Shown here piece after piece: positions 29,975-42,130 of a DNA stretch of 64,000 nucleotides. Where the stretch lies: assembly GCF_024679245.1 (NCBI RefSeq), contig NC_090173.1, positions 53,531,806-53,595,805 on the forward strand, read 5' to 3'. Under the pieces are notes generated by a model. It was not told where the DNA came from. It searched no databases and saw only the letters and a list, made by a program, of their open reading frames with translations. The stretch is from Pseudorasbora parva. Taxonomy: Eukaryota > Chordata > Actinopteri > Cypriniformes > Gobionidae. The position numbers and the translations under genes are program-made. How positions within the stretch are numbered: the stretch's first letter is position 1; each line of letters opens with the position of its first letter.

Positions 29975-32900
29975 TTACTCCTGAACAGAGTTCACCCCTT
30001 GTATTCCCATTTGGGGTTTGTAAGACTTAATCTGGTTAAAGTGGACCCACTTGTACTCAGGGGACCTTTTCCCTTTTGAGATCTTAATGTGGTATGCTAC
30101 TGGTGATAGTTTTCCAACAATTTCATGAGGACCAGACCAGTTTGGGAGAAACTTTTTGGGAACACCCACAGGCTTTGTGAAGTTGAAATACATCACCTTG
30201 TCTCCCACTTGGTAATCTGTAGAGCTGGACTTTTGATCATAGTATGTCTTTCTGCCCTCAGCACTTTTTTCCAGTTGCTCTTGTGCCCATGCAAATGTCT
30301 TTCCGAGGTGTGCCCTCAGGTCTGCCACATACTGGTGGGCAGTATATGCACTGGCCACACTGACATCTTCAGGTTGGTAAAGAAGATGCAGAGGGAGTGT
30401 CATTTGCCTCCCTGTCATCATTTCAAAAGGCGTGACACCTGTTGAGTTATGGGGTGTGGACCTAATGGCCATTAAGACTAGGGGAAGTTTTACATCCCAG
30501 TCTTTCCCATTAGCTGAAATGTACTTCTTCAACATCCCTACAATAGTGCGGTTTGATCTCTCCACCTGTCCTGATGACTGAGGGAGATAAGAAATGTGAA
30601 GCTTTGCCTGGACTCCCAGCATTCTCCACAGTTCACTCATTACAGTGGCTGTAAAATGAGTACCGCGATCTGAATTTACAGAGAGGGGTAGCCCCCACCG
30701 ACTAAACACATGATTAATCAGCAAGATAGCCGTGGTCTCTGCTGTGTCATTTCGGGCTGGGAGACATTCCACCCACTTGGTGAATGCACATGTCACATTA
30801 AGAAGGTATTTGTTACCTCTGGAGGATTTAACTACCGGACCAATCCAATCCATCTGAATGTTAGACCAGGGAAATGTTATTCCTGCCTTTTGAAGAGGGG
30901 CTCTGTGAGGGGGGTTAGATGGCTGAACCTGACAACAAACTAGACAACCCTGGATATAGGCTGCAATGTCCTTTTTCATATGTGGCCAGTAGGCTAACTG
31001 ACGAAGGGTCTCATATGTTGCTTTCACCCCCCTGTGGCCTCCACAAGGCTCATCATGGGCATGCAGGAGCATAACCCCCCTGTGGGCTGTAGGGACCACC
31101 CATCGAGGTGGTGTGTTCTTGTCAAGTGAGTATATTAGCAAACCCTTCTCTAACCTTAAATTGTGTCTGATAAGGTACAGAGTTTTCAGGTCACTTGACT
31201 CTGCAAGATCTTGCTCAGTTATCGGATGCTCTACTGGGTTAGAAATGAATAGGTAAATAATGTTGATCAAAGGGTCCTGTTTTTGCATGGCCATAAGATC
31301 AGTATCTGCTAGCTGTCTGCCCATCACCACAGTCTGAGGTGTGTTGTCAGGGGTTATCACAGATTTCTTCCCTTGCTTACGTGTGACCGCATTAACACTC
31401 ACAAGAGTAGGCTCTGACGTTGGAAGCCACTCCTCTTGGAACTCCCATGGAGTTCCTGCAATGGCACCTGCTTTGGCTAGCCTGTCAGCTTCATCATTGC
31501 CTGTTTTATCTGGCCCTGGGGCTTGTAAATCCCCTTTTACCTTCTTCCAGTACACTGTCATGCCATTCTGACTGACAAGTTTGTCACAAGCAAGAAACAA
31601 TTCCTTATGCTTAACTTCCTTTCCTCTGGCATTTTCCATACCATTCTGTTTCCAATGGGGGAAGTGAGAAACAAAGCTGTGTCTGGCATAGTTTGAATCA
31701 GAACAGATTACCAAGTCTCTGATACTATACTTTTCTGCTTGTTGCAAAGTTATGAGTGCCGCAGCAATCTCTGCATACTGACTAGACTTGGAGCCTAAAG
31801 AGAACTGCTGTGCACCACAGGGGGCATTAGCCTCCCAGACTAATCCTACTCCAGCCTGTATGTGTTGTTCATGGTGATAAGAGCACCCATCAATGAAGGC
31901 TTTAGGAAGACCGGTGCAGACATTTTCATCATAGTAATGATGGCTTGATGTCAGTGAGGGTGTGGTGATTACTGTGCTGGCTTCTGCTGGATATTCTCCA
32001 TCAATGCAATGCTGGCACATAGCTAACCCTTGGCCTAGTGCCATCTTATTGTTCTGTGCATATCTCACCTCCACCTCATAACCTTGCAATGCCATCATCC
32101 ATGTGGCAATTCGACTGTTTGAGACTCTACCTTCTCTGAGTCTTTGGCTATTTAGAAACTGGACGGGCTGATGACATGTCTCAACAATGACTTTCTGGCC
32201 CCCAATATAGCTACGGAAATGTTCAATTGCCCATACTGTAGCGAGCAAGGCTTTCTCACAGTCTGAAAAATTAATCTCTACACTACTGAGTGCCTTACTA
32301 GCATAGGCAACAACCCGCTTGTCTTGGTCATGCTTTTGGGAGAGCGCTGCACTGAGGCAGTGCTCAGAAAAATCAGCTTGAAGGAAAAATGCTTTGTCTT
32401 TGTCAGGGTAAGCTAAGCATGGGGCAGTGCACAGCCTGTCTTTAAGTTCTTTCATGGCCTGCGCCTGTCTTTCTTCCCAGCTAAATTCTCTACCTTTCTG
32501 AAGCAGTTCATGCAGTGGTTTGGCAATGTCTGCATAATCCTCTATGAACTGACGGGAGTAATTGCATACTCCTAGGAAGCTACGCAGTTCTGAGACATTT
32601 GTGGGAGGTTTAATATTCTTTACTGCTTCTATTCTACTAGACTGAGGTTGAATACCATCAGGGCCAACAGTCAGTCCAACATACTCCACCTTTGTACGGC
32701 ACCACTGTCCTTTGGCTAATGAGAGTTTAGCACCTGCCTCAGTGAGCTGGGTGAGAACATGTCGGATCTCTGCTAGATGATTCGACCAGGTCTGACTACG
32801 CATAAGGATATCATCTACGTAGATCAGGTTACCACGCGTGGCTGAATCACCCATAGCCTTGTGTAGAAATATGTTAAACTCAGCAGGGGAGTTTGAATAG

Positions 32901-35212
32901 CCAAATGGGCACCTGTTCCATGTGAACTGTCTACCTCCAAAAGAAAATGCCAGTTTATACTGATCTGCTGGGTCTACCTTCATTGTCCAAAAACCATTTG
33001 CCACGTCAACTGTGGAGAAGTATTTAGCTGTTGTAACTTTAGCTAGCTCTTGGTCAAGATGTATCATAGGCCAACGTGATAAGGGAACCTGTTTGTTGAG
33101 CTGCCGGTAATCTACAGTCAAACGCCATTTTCCGCTTGGCTTTAAGACAGGCCAAACCGGAGAATTGTAGGTGGAATTGCACTCACGTATGATGTTTTTC
33201 TCTAACAGGGAATCTATAATTTCCTGAATGGAATCAAAAGCAGTGAGTGGTACTCTATATTGCCGCACAAACGTGGGCGGGGCATTTGGATCTGTGGGAA
33301 TACGGACTGTATGGACATCTGTGGCTCCACAATCATAGGAATCTCTGGAAAAGATTTCCTTGTGCTCATAAAACACCTGCCTTAATTCTTGACGCTGGAC
33401 CTCTGTGTCCAGAGCATCAGCTTGGTCTAGCTGTTTTTGAACTTCTGACTCAAAGCCAGAGTATGGTTCAGTGCATGTTACTGTATCTTTCTCACAGTTC
33501 ATTGGTGCCTGCGACTCTTTGGCCATCACAGTATGTACCACTATCTCACTGTCACTTTCAAAGTCTACTCTACACACAGCTCCCTCAAACACACCTGGAT
33601 GGGTTATGATGGAAATCATCTTGGTAGGGTAGGTGAGATATACTTGCTCACAATTGTCTCTCTCTATAGGCAAGTCAGGAAGATCTCCTATGACAGGAAT
33701 AGTTAATTCAAAATCATGAAAGGAGCTATCAATCAAGTATCCTAGAGGAGTGTGGGGAGGTATGCAAATATTTCCTCTGGTGAGATTTTGTACAAGTAGG
33801 TAGGTTGAGCGGTTGTACAGTTCAAGTTGTGGGTTACCACAAATTGTGAGTCCCAAACAGCAAAACTTAGCAGAAGGCTGAAAGAAGGCTAGTACTGTCT
33901 GTTTTATTTCTTGACCCCTTTTTATGACTAGTCTGACTGGAACCTCTGCAGTTTGGGCAGGAACCACTGTGTCAAACTCATTCATCACCTGACATGCTTG
34001 GGGAATTGTCTGACCAGAGCGCATGTTGTTTGGATCACATGATAGTACATTAAGGCCAATATCGGCTCTGGACCACAGCACGTTGTTGACTGTGTCTAAC
34101 TGCACACCTAATCTCACTAACACATCAGAACCAATGTATACTGAGTGTGTCAGGTCAGGTACCACAAGCATGTAGTGTTTGAGCTGTTTATGGCCAAGCT
34201 TAAGGGAGACCGAGCAAACTCCAACACTCTTAACTGTTGTTTGGGGGCCACTAGCGAGCCAAAATCTTTGGTTCTTCTCTACCATGGGGATCATGCAAGG
34301 TTTCTCTTGTAACAGTTGATACAGTTCCTGACTCATCGCTGACTTCTCTGACCATAGTGCAACCACAGCATCCTCAGCCAGTACTTCATTAACATGTATG
34401 CCTCCCACCACTTGTGGATTATATACATGGGTGTTAAGAACTTCCAGGGCACACAAGAATGCATTTTTCTTTTCTAACAGCTCTAGAGGTATCCTGTTCT
34501 CATGAGCTGTGTCTGCTGACTGGGGGTTGATGATTTGCATTTCCCTCACAGCAGGAGAGTCTTCACTAAGGTGGGTATCCTTCAGTGTCAGCTGACTAGA
34601 GCCAGATGTCCTCTCTACCTCCACTGCCTTGCATACCTTCTGACTAGAGCTAGTCTCTTCGATGGGCCGTGGGACTCTGACTTGTGCCCACAATTGACAG
34701 TTGTGAAGGTCAATTAATGGTGTGAGCCTATTCAACAGATCCTGGCCAATAAGAAGCTGCTCTGTGTCGAAGCCAACAACGTAGAGAGGGTGAACTATCT
34801 TCATCTCACCAAAGGTTAACTCCACCCACACCCGCTGGTTAACAGGGGCCTGATCCTGCGTGTAACTGGTTATCTTGATCTGACAACTCTCTACCTTAAG
34901 CCATTTACCAAGCGAGTTGGTTACTTGGGTGAGTTTTTTAAACAACCCAGGTGACACCAAAGAAATTTCTGAGCCAGTATCTAGCAGGGCATCACATGTT
35001 AATGCACCTTCAATGTACACAGAAATATATATTCTTCTGGCCCTGCCTCTCTGTGTCAAGTCACCAAGGAACTGACAAAGACTGGGGTTAGGTCTGCTGA
35101 CATCTGATTCATTAGGCCTTACAATCTGTTGCATGGTTCCCCCTTCCCTTGGCTCTTCCCCCCACCCTATAAAGTACACTTTTGGTGGGGGAGGGGAGGG
35201 GTCCCGGCCTAG
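29975..35212 (-). CDS. Pol polyprotein (protease, RT, tether, RNase H, integrase), translated by readthrough
   Basis: Open from the codon after the gag UGA. There is no early ATG, which supports expression as a Gag-Pol fusion. Residue numbers from 35179: protease LLDTGSE about 65; RT with YVDD at about 787-790; degenerate first RNase H fold about 880-1000, where one catalytic Asp position reads Cys (TCHQ); second RNase H about 1090-1230 with all acidic positions (FIDG, AEIAAA, CSDSNY, NDEAD); integrase zinc region with intact Cys pair CLVC; catalytic core QMDW about 1445, NSDRG about 1505 and Glu in GQVERS with exactly 35 residues between second Asp and Glu. A C-terminal chromatin/SH3-like tail follows. 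No stops or frameshifts. The duplicated RNase H is the layout of vertebrate retroviruses. Confidence 0.9.
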   Translation of the reverse strand, partial: LGRDPSPPPPKVYFIGWGEEPREGGTMQQIVRPNESDVSRPNPSLCQFLGDLTQRGRARRIYISVYIEGALTCDALLDTGSEISLVSPGLFKKLTQVTNSLGKWLKVESCQIKITSYTQDQAPVNQRVWVELTFGEMKIVHPLYVVGFDTEQLLIGQDLLNRLTPLIDLHNCQLWAQVRVPRPIEETSSSQKVCKAVEVERTSGSSQLTLKDTHLSEDSPAVREMQIINPQSADTAHENRIPLELLEKKNAFLCALEVLNTHVYNPQVVGGIHVNEVLAEDAVVALWSEKSAMSQELYQLLQEKPCMIPMVEKNQRFWLASGPQTTVKSVGVCSVSLKLGHKQLKHYMLVVPDLTHSVYIGSDVLVRLGVQLDTVNNVLWSRADIGLNVLSCDPNNMRSGQTIPQACQVMNEFDTVVPAQTAEVPVRLVIKRGQEIKQTVLAFFQPSAKFCCLGLTICGNPQLELYNRSTYLLVQNLTRGNICIPPHTPLGYLIDSSFHDFELTIPVIGDLPDLPIERDNCEQVYLTYPTKMISIITHPGVFEGAVCRVDFESDSEIVVHTVMAKESQAPMNCEKDTVTCTEPYSGFESEVQKQLDQADALDTEVQRQELRQVFYEHKEIFSRDSYDCGATDVHTVRIPTDPNAPPTFVRQYRVPLTAFDSIQEIIDSLLEKNIIRECNSTYNSPVWPVLKPSGKWRLTVDYRQLNKQVPLSRWPMIHLDQELAKVTTAKYFSTVDVANGFWTMKVDPADQYKLAFSFGGRQFTWNRCPFGYSNSPAEFNIFLHKAMGDSATRGNLIYVDDILMRSQTWSNHLAEIRHVLTQLTEAGAKLSLAKGQWCRTKVEYVGLTVGPDGIQPQSSRIEAVKNIKPPTNVSELRSFLGVCNYSRQFIEDYADIAKPLHELLQKGREFSWEERQAQAMKELKDRLCTAPCLAYPDKDKAFFLQADFSEHCLSAALSQKHDQDKRVVAYASKALSSVEINFSDCEKALLATVWAIEHFRSYIGGQKVIVETCHQPVQFLNSQRLREGRVSNSRIATWMMALQGYEVEVRYAQNNKMALGQGLAMCQHCIDGEYPAEASTVITTPSLTSSHHYYDENVCTGLPKAFIDGCSYHHEQHIQAGVGLVWEANAPCGAQQFSLGSKSSQYAEIAAALITLQQAEKYSIRDLVICSDSNYARHSFVSHFPHWKQNGMENARGKEVKHKELFLACDKLVSQNGMTVYWKKVKGDLQAPGPDKTGNDEADRLAKAGAIAGTPWEFQEEWLPTSEPTLVSVNAVTRKQGKKSVITPDNTPQTVVMGRQLADTDLMAMQKQDPLINIIYLFISNPVEHPITEQDLAESSDLKTLYLIRHNLRLEKGLLIYSLDKNTPPRWVVPTAHRGVMLLHAHDEPCGGHRGVKATYETLRQLAYWPHMKKDIAAYIQGCLVCCQVQPSNPPHRAPLQKAGITFPWSNIQMDWIGPVVKSSRGNKYLLNVTCAFTKWVECLPARNDTAETTAILLINHVFSRWGLPLSVNSDRGTHFTATVMSELWRMLGVQAKLHISYLPQSSGQVERSNRTIVGMLKKYISANGKDWDVKLPLVLMAIRSTPHNSTGVTPFEMMTGRQMTLPLHLLYQPEDVSVASAYTAHQYVADLRAHLGKTFAWAQEQLEKSAEGRKTYYDQKSSSTDYQVGDKVMYFNFTKPVGVPKKFLPNWSGPHEIVGKLSPVAYHIKISKGKRSPEYKWVHFNQIKSYKPQMGIQGVNSVQE

Positions 35213-35215
35213 TCA
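35159..35215 (-). promoter_or_regulatory. Gag-pol stop-codon readthrough signal
   Basis: Gag ends in UGA (35213-35215) followed by CUA-G, the strongest known metazoan/viral readthrough context. Pol continues in exactly the same frame. Twenty-one bases later CCCCCACC (35184-35191) can pair with GGUGGGGG (35159-35166) across a 17-base loop, giving a GC-rich hairpin that could stall ribosomes. Confidence 0.75.
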
Positions 35216-37297
35216 TTGCTTGGAAGGAGGGTCATTTTCTTTCTTGGAGGTGTGTTCCTCTGACTTAAGGTCTTTGAGGGCTTTAGCAAGTATTTTCTGA
35301 ATTTGCTTAATGTTATCACGATCCCTTTCTTCAGTACCTTTGAACTCCTTTTTCTTTTGACTACCCTGTTTGTGACTGTCCCTTGACTTATCTCTGAACC
35401 TCCTGTACCTCTCTTCCCTGTGTGTATGCCTGCCACCCTTGTATCCTCCATTGCCTGAGGATTTATGGCTATGTGTGTTCTGTTGGAACTCACTGGACTT
35501 TGGCTGGGAGGGGCGACCAGTACGGGCTGGTCCACTTTGGGGAAGCTCTGAACCTTCTAGTTCAAGAGGAGGCTCCCTGTCGTGTCGGAGTTCAAACACC
35601 TGAGTACTTGGGTCCCTGTCTTTCTTGTCTGTGTGTAACTTCTCACTCTCCCAGGCTCTCATTGCAAGCTGTCTCAACTCTGCTGCAGTCATGTGATCAA
35701 CATCTACCAGCAATGAAAGGGATTTCCTAATTGTTGGATGCAAATTACTCACAAACAGACTTTTAAACATCACATCCTCTTCTGCCCTAGGTGAATCAGA
35801 ACCAGCAAAATATACTCTACGCAAGCGCTCATAATACTCTCTGGGTGATTCATAGCGATTTTGCTTAGTCTGTAAAGCAGAAAGCCTGGAGACAGATGGG
35901 TTTTGATATATTGTGTATTCGGCTCTCAGGGCTCTACACAGTTCATGGTAATTACCAGCAATGGCTGGGCTCTGTCTCTCCATGAAACCATGGACAGTTC
36001 GCACTGTTGTTTTCCTCAGAATGAGGAGTTTATCTGCCATTGTGGCCTCAGGGATGTATGACAGTGCATAGTTTACATCTTTAAGGTACAACTCTATGTT
36101 GCTTCCTGGGGTATCAGGATTAAACACTTCAATGTCACGTGCTAATTCCCTAAGCTGACGTAGCCTACTGTCTCTGGATGTTACTGTACTAGTGAAGTCA
36201 GGGATGGAGCGACTAGTTTTTCCCCAAACTGGAGAGTCAGAATCTACTCTGTGAGGATGGCTGGGACTAGCAGTGGGGGTTGGGCCACTGGCTGCAACAG
36301 CATCACTATAGGCCTGATAGCGTTGTCTCTGTGAGGGGCCATCAAATAAGGGATCTTTCACTAGTGGGTTGAATGAGCTGAAGCGCACACTTGGTAGTTC
36401 AGGTTCATGGGGCATGTCCCTATTTATGTCCAACTGTTCCATTCTTTTCCCTATTTCCTCTAGTCTCTGCTCTGCGACATCAGCTTTATCTGCCCAACCT
36501 TGGGCTCTGGCAGCAATTCTGTCATGACTGTTCTGGACTTCTAATAGTTTATCGTCTGTCCTAGCCAAGTCCTCTCTGAGTTGAATCTGATCCTGTTTTG
36601 AATCATACAGTTGTCGCTTAAACAACTGTGACTCTTCACGTGTATCAGTATACAGTTTGTGTTCTATCTCTAAGTCCCTTTTTAAACAAGAAATTTCAGA
36701 CAAGGCTGACTTTAACTCATCCTTGGCCTGTTTCTCACTCATACTCACTACTCTTAATTTGTCTGCCTGTGCTGACAAATCCCTTTGAGCCTGAGCCAAC
36801 TCTGTTTGCAGAGTAGGTATAGAGACTGAACTTACACACTCATTCTTGACCTGTTCAAGCTCAGTTTCTAGGTCTAGATTTTCTTCTTTCAACTTTTTTA
36901 TTTTCTCTTCTTGGCTGTCCATAACACACTGCAAGTCTTCTTTCTCTGCAGACAATCTTTTAGCTTCAACCTTTAAATGGTCATTTGCATGACGCATATC
37001 AGCCAGCTCACTCTTTAGCTCTTGGATCATCATATCCCTATCTCTCATCTGTTCATTAGCAAGGGATACTCTGTCTATTGCTTGGGTTAACTGAGCAGCC
37101 CAATTTAGTGCTAAGCTAGAGAGGAGTTTGATTAGCGAGGCACCTTTTATGGCCTGGCCTGCTGCTTCAGCGGTTAGCTGTGTTGTTTTGAGGCTGATTT
37201 CCTCATAATCTAAGCCCTTAATCATTTCTATGTAACCTGGATTCACAGCACTGGTCAGGTCTACAACCAGCTGTTCAGGTAGGGTTAATTCTGCCAT
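35213..37297 (-). CDS. Gag structural polyprotein
   Basis: 694 residues from ATG 37297 (the frame opens two codons earlier at a TTG). N-terminal half is a very long coiled coil (about residues 60-270, Glu/Leu/Lys heptads). A capsid-like region lies about 375-560, with NRYESPREYYERLRRVYF in the position of the major homology region. The C-terminus is basic and Gly/Arg/Lys/His-rich (GGYKGGRHTHREERYRR), probably the RNA-binding part in place of a CCHC knuckle. Stop is the readthrough UGA. Such coiled-coil, knuckle-less Gags recall spumavirus Gag in style only; no close relation is claimed. Confidence 0.85.
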   Translation of the reverse strand: MAELTLPEQLVVDLTSAVNPGYIEMIKGLDYEEISLKTTQLTAEAAGQAIKGASLIKLLSSLALNWAAQLTQAIDRVSLANEQMRDRDMMIQELKSELADMRHANDHLKVEAKRLSAEKEDLQCVMDSQEEKIKKLKEENLDLETELEQVKNECVSSVSIPTLQTELAQAQRDLSAQADKLRVVSMSEKQAKDELKSALSEISCLKRDLEIEHKLYTDTREESQLFKRQLYDSKQDQIQLREDLARTDDKLLEVQNSHDRIAARAQGWADKADVAEQRLEEIGKRMEQLDINRDMPHEPELPSVRFSSFNPLVKDPLFDGPSQRQRYQAYSDAVAASGPTPTASPSHPHRVDSDSPVWGKTSRSIPDFTSTVTSRDSRLRQLRELARDIEVFNPDTPGSNIELYLKDVNYALSYIPEATMADKLLILRKTTVRTVHGFMERQSPAIAGNYHELCRALRAEYTIYQNPSVSRLSALQTKQNRYESPREYYERLRRVYFAGSDSPRAEEDVMFKSLFVSNLHPTIRKSLSLLVDVDHMTAAELRQLAMRAWESEKLHTDKKDRDPSTQVFELRHDREPPLELEGSELPQSGPARTGRPSQPKSSEFQQNTHSHKSSGNGGYKGGRHTHREERYRRFRDKSRDSHKQGSQKKKEFKGTEERDRDNIKQIQKILAKALKDLKSEEHTSKKENDPPSKQ

Positions 37298-37886
37298 TTC
37301 CAACAGATACTAGCAGGCTAGCTATTCTCGGTATTTTAGACAACAGTTTTTATAGTTTGAAGTCACAGGGGCACTGTAAGCCACACCTTGACTAGTGATA
37401 CGGACTCTAGCCCGTGGTGATGAGTGGTCAGAAGGAACTACCCTTATCTGACACTTACAAGTTCACACAGAACTCTCAAATTCTGATAGTCTTACAAGGT
37501 ATATGAGCCCTTTGCTATACTAGTGGTAGCAATTAGTTATAATTAATAATCACAACCTCTGCTAACACTATAGTTTCCTGGATGAGGAAACCTTTACCAG
37601 AACTATGCCACTATAAAATGGTCCAAAGCTTAAACAACAATTCTATTTACTGCAAACAATTCAGCTGCAACAAATCCTATTCATAAATGGTACAACACGG
37701 AGCTGAATGAAGAAACTACAAATCAGGCTTGGGAGGAACCACCTGCTAAGCAAACAGTAACTGACCAAACTGAGAAATTTAGTTTCCTGTTAAAGTAATT
37801 TACCTTGCAGTCTTTAGGTGAATTCTTTGTGTTGATGAACAAAAGACTCGTTTCAATCTTAGTTGGCCTCACACGGGGCACCAAAA
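37298..37886 (-). other. Leader with primer binding site
   Basis: About 590 bp between 5' LTR and gag ATG. Next to the LTR, minus strand TTTTGGTGCCCCGTGTGAGG starts two to three bases inside the internal region and has the TGG expected of a tRNA-primed site. The tRNA cannot be named with certainty. No long ORF. Confidence 0.65.
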
Positions 37887-39909
37887 TGTAGTGATTATTA
37901 CTCAGTTCACCGATGACGTAGTGATTTTTAGATCACGTGTCACTTAAGGTGTGGTTATGAGTGTATCAGATGACCCCTCCCTCTTTGATACGGGGCACCA
38001 GCTAAGAATACTATCTTAACAATATAAGAACACTCGCAAAAGAGCTGTTCAGTAATTCAGAATTAATGTAAATTAGAGGGAGTTGGTCAGCTGATTTATC
38101 TGAAGGATTTGTGAGTCTGGACAACCAGTAGAGTCTTTGATCATCAACACAATGAAGACACAGTGTAATAAAATGAATGAAATTTATTAACAATAGATAT
38201 GCAAGAGTAAATACTTAAACGATTAATAATGCTAGTAATGGATATATACTTCTAAAGGATAGTAAACTAATAACCAAAAAGTAATGAACGAAACAATAAA
38301 ACCAATAAATGATGTGAGCACAGAATGGATAAATGCAATGCTGTTGAACAGAATGTAGCAATAGAAGAGAATTGTATGGGAATGCTTCTTATGGGAACCA
38401 CCTAATGGTTCTGGCACAAGGTGATAAATAAATGCTTATTTATCATTAAACAAATAATAAACCTATTATTTGTAACAACCTGACCTCAAGTAATAGTTAT
38501 CTAAACAGGTTAGAAAACATATGCTGCATGTATAAACTAATGCCAAGGTCTCTAGAAAGAGGTTTGGTAAGTTTATATTTACGTTCCACACAGTCGGGTG
38601 ATCAGTCCTGGCAGTAGATACGTCTTCCACTGGTTATGCGGGTAGCGTGCAGTGGGAGGGGCGCAGAGTTGCAAGAAGCCGTTGCCACGCTGGGCTGAAG
38701 GATGCAGAACTCTGGTTGCGCCAAGAGGGTCCTTAAACGTGGACCAGGCAGCTGGGTCAGTCGAATCTTCACAGGGTCCTTTGCAGGCTGGCTGCGTCAC
38801 TGAGGAGCCGTGTGGGACCGGCAATGTCTGCCGATGCAGAGGTCCTTGGTGGACTGGATGTGCTGCTGGAGGAGTTGTAAAGGTCAGATAAGATCTCTCA
38901 AGGAGAGAGCCCTTTTCCAGCTATAGTTTGCAATATAAAGGTTTTGCTCGCAAAAGCTTAACCTCCACTGTCTTGTAGTCTCTTTCCTCGTCAGGTCAGA
39001 AGCTCAGGACGTGGTGTGTCTGTTAGTGTCTCCTTCCCCGTCGGGTTAGAAACGCAGAACGTGGTGTGTCTGTTAGTGTCTCCTTCCCCATCGGGTTAGA
39101 AACGCAGAACGAGGGTGTGTCTACCCGGGGGACATATTTATCCCTTTCCGATGAGGAGGAGATTGAAATCCGGCGCCTTTCCAGTCCTGGAGTGTGATTG
39201 GCCACTGGGTTCTGAAGTAGGCACGGTGTTGCCCACCCTAGTGTGGAACTCATTTGCATAGCATAAAGTGGCATGTTAAAACAATGTCTTAAATGTTTTA
39301 CCCATGCATTATTTCTTTACCAAACCTCTTTTAAAATATAAAAGGCATCGTATGGAACAGATAGAGACCAAACATGATAAGAAACGGCTAAGTCATCGTC
39401 CACGCATTCGTTTATCTGTTAATGGACCTGTCCCGTGGACTGTTGTTTTTACAGTCAATATCCATTAACATAAACTGCACTTTGTGTGAAGATGAGGTGG
39501 ATGAGTTGCAGTTCATATACATTTAAGACCTCCAAACATGTGTATGAATGGATTTAGATAGACCTCTGTGGCCTCTCTTTTGCTGCTGCCTTCAGGAGGT
39601 CCTGGAGGAATTTTTATGGCAGCACTTGCCTAAACCTTAGGAATGAGTTTGGAGGTTAAAATCCACTTGTAGACCAATGAGAAGTCCTCTCTTTGGTGGT
39701 GGTGGGTGCAGAAGGTCCCCCCTTCCTGCCATGTAAGAGGTGTCTGGCAGTTGTCTTGGCATCTTATCTGATGTGGCTGAACATTTGTTTATGTTCATTC
39801 ACCAAGGGTCCAATCATAGTGTGGCACATCTTCTTCCACACCGGTAGTTAGGGAGGGGCCTTGCCATAAACTGGTCTCTGGAATGCCACCCTTACTGATG
39901 TTCACTACA
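37887..39909 (-). repeat. 5' LTR of the retrovirus-like element
   Basis: 2,023 bp, same length and no difference noticed from 25740-27762. Its promoter would drive the minus-strand genomic RNA. Confidence 0.9.
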
Positions 39910-41320
39910 GATTTTTAAGAAGTGGTCCAAACTTTTTATTTCTTTAGCAGGCCGTATTAACATGGTGAAAATGAGCATTTTGCCCAAATATTTATTTGTT
40001 TTTCAGTGTATCCCAGTTTACATTACTAAATCATTTTTTAGAAATTTGGATAGAATAATCACCCAATTTATTTGGAATAATAAAACCCCCAGACTTAAGA
40101 AGATATATTTACAGAGGACTAAACCTAAAGGTGGGATGGGTCTACCCAATTTCCAGTTATACTACTGGGCATGTAATATAAGAGCACTCTCATTTGGCTT
40201 ACAGAAGTCAACAGACTGGTGTGATATGGAAAACAAATCATGCTCACCTTCCTCGTGGCCAGCTTTAATTTATTCAGCTTTATCTACCCCCACTTTAACT
40301 CGACTAAATAATCCAGTGATTTCCAATTCTCTCAAAATTTGGAACCAGATAAGAAGGCATTTTAAATGGCAGACGTGCTCCATTTTAAGTCCTTTGACAG
40401 CAAATCATTCATTTCCCCCTTCCCAAGCTGACACAATATTTCAGACCTGGTTTAAAAAAGGAATACGCTCTTTCCAAAATTTGTTCATTAACAAATGTTT
40501 TCCAACATCTCAGCAGTTACAACAAATATTCCATCTACCTAATTCACATTTTTTTAAATATCTACAAGCTCGAAGTTTTGCTCAAAAAAAATATTCATCA
40601 TTCCCTAATGAGCCATTAACCTCTCAGATGGATTCACTGTTTTTACAAGATCCATTTACTAAAGGAGGAATATCCATTATATATAATAAATTATCACAGT
40701 TGGAATGCGATGTTTCCTTAGAGCATTTAAGAGCAGCATGGCAAGAAGATCTTGGAACAGGTATTGCAGACTGGCAATGGGAAGAAGCACAGGAGCGGGT
40801 TCATTCCTCCTCTCTGTGCATCAGACATGGTTTAATACAGTTTAAGATCTTACATAGACTTCACCTGTCTAAATTAAAACTCTCTAAGATGTTTCCTTCT
40901 GTGGACCCAATATGTGACAGATGCAGTCAAACACCAGCCTCACTAGGACATATGTTCTGGAAATGTCCTAAAATTCATAATTATTGGATTTCAGTTTTTC
41001 AATTATTGTCAAAGGTATTGGGAAAGCCACTAGACCCAGACCCAATTCTGGCTATTTTTGGTGTCAGTAATGATAATGCAGAGCTCTCTAAAGGTCAGTG
41101 TATTGTGCTTAGAGTTATTACACTCTTGGCACGTAGACTGATTTTGCTTAATTGGAAGCAAAAAAATCCACCTCACTGCTCTGTACTGATTAAAGATGTT
41201 ATGCACCACCTTCAAATCGAAAAGATTAGATTTTCTTTAAAAAACAAGACTGATAATTTTTATACAGTATGGAAACCCTTTATTAACTATTTTAATAAGA
41301 CTGCAATAATTAAACCCTAA
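39910..41320 (+). pseudogene. LINE ORF2 fragment 3: C-terminal domain
   Basis: Continues the frame interrupted at 25739 (QIFKKW). Contains the family's RT-thumb and C-terminal region (AGRINMVKMSILPKYLF, GGMGLPNF) and the terminal zinc-knuckle-like motif CDRCSQTPASLGHMFWKC (C-x2-C...H-x4-C) at about 40910-40965. Stop at 41318-41320. This piece has no internal stop. Confidence 0.88.
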
Positions 41321-41536
41321 TCCCACCACCCCCCTTTTTTTTTTTTTCCTTCTTCCTTTCTTTCCTTCCACTACTTCTGTTCAAATATAAACATAAATAA
41401 TTTACATATAGAAGAATATTATTGTTATTATATAATATTATTGTATATTGTATTAGCAAAGTGAATTGTGTTGGGTTTTTTTTTGTTGTGCCAATGTTAA
41501 AAAAACCAATAAAGAGAATGTTCAAAAAAAAAAAAA
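41321..41536 (+). other. LINE 3' UTR and poly(A) tail
   Basis: C-rich then T-rich start, AATAAA at about 41509, and an A tract of about 17 at 41524-41540 that overlaps the right target duplication. Confidence 0.8.
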
Positions 41537-41549
41537 AAAATGTTCTTGA

Positions 41550-42130
41550 AGTCCATTAAAATTAATTATTAAAAATATATTTTTAAATACATTTTTAAAG
41601 AAATACATTTAAATTGCACTAAATGTACTTAAAGTTGTTCCATTTTAGCACAATTTAATATATTAAAATATATTGCAAATAGCGTAAAATTGAACTTAAG
41701 CATATCTTAAAATACACTTAATAAACTTGAAGTTGTTTTAAAATAACACATTTAATATGCATTTAGTATAGTGTCATTTAAATATACTAAACATGTCCAA
41801 AAAAGCACAATTTAAATATATTTCTTTTCGACCCGGGAATATTTCAAGTCTTTCTTGTTTTTTCTTCATAATCTTCTTTAAACTGGAGCAATAGTCCTCA
41901 GTCTCCTGAAGAAAAAGAAGAAAATGTGGCTCGGATCCTGACCATTTCTTCTTGTGTATATGAAATTTCCCCAAAATAATAAAAAGTTGCTCAATAAAGG
42001 TGAAATTATCTTTATTATCACGTTCATTGGGATAATGTTTACATAATCAAACAATTCCAATGTTTCTTTCAGGTCAAATATGCTAATGGGCTAATTAACA
42101 TATTATACATTGCTACACTGTAAAATATTA
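41550..42130. other. AT-rich intergenic DNA with no gene seen
   Basis: Low-complexity AT-rich sequence with degenerate TTTAAATATA-type words, probably old transposon debris. No coding region supported. Confidence 0.4.

Larger units (their letters stand above)
25740..39909 (-). mobile_element. Apparently intact retrovirus-like LTR element (gag, pol, env)
   Basis: 14,170 bp on the minus strand: 5' LTR 37887-39909, primer site, gag, pol, env, polypurine tract, 3' LTR 25740-27762. Both LTRs are 2,023 bp and appear identical wherever compared. All three genes are open. It sits inside LINE ORF2 and is flanked by GATT on both sides. Gag has a long coiled coil and no zinc knuckle, pol carries a degenerate plus an active RNase H, and env has a furin site. 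Gag and protease are related to, but clearly different from, those of the tandem element at 5533-23994. Confidence 0.92.

Noticed and set aside
39962..41320. Separate 452-codon gene
   Set aside because: It is the C-terminal piece of LINE ORF2, in frame with the interrupted upstream fragment.
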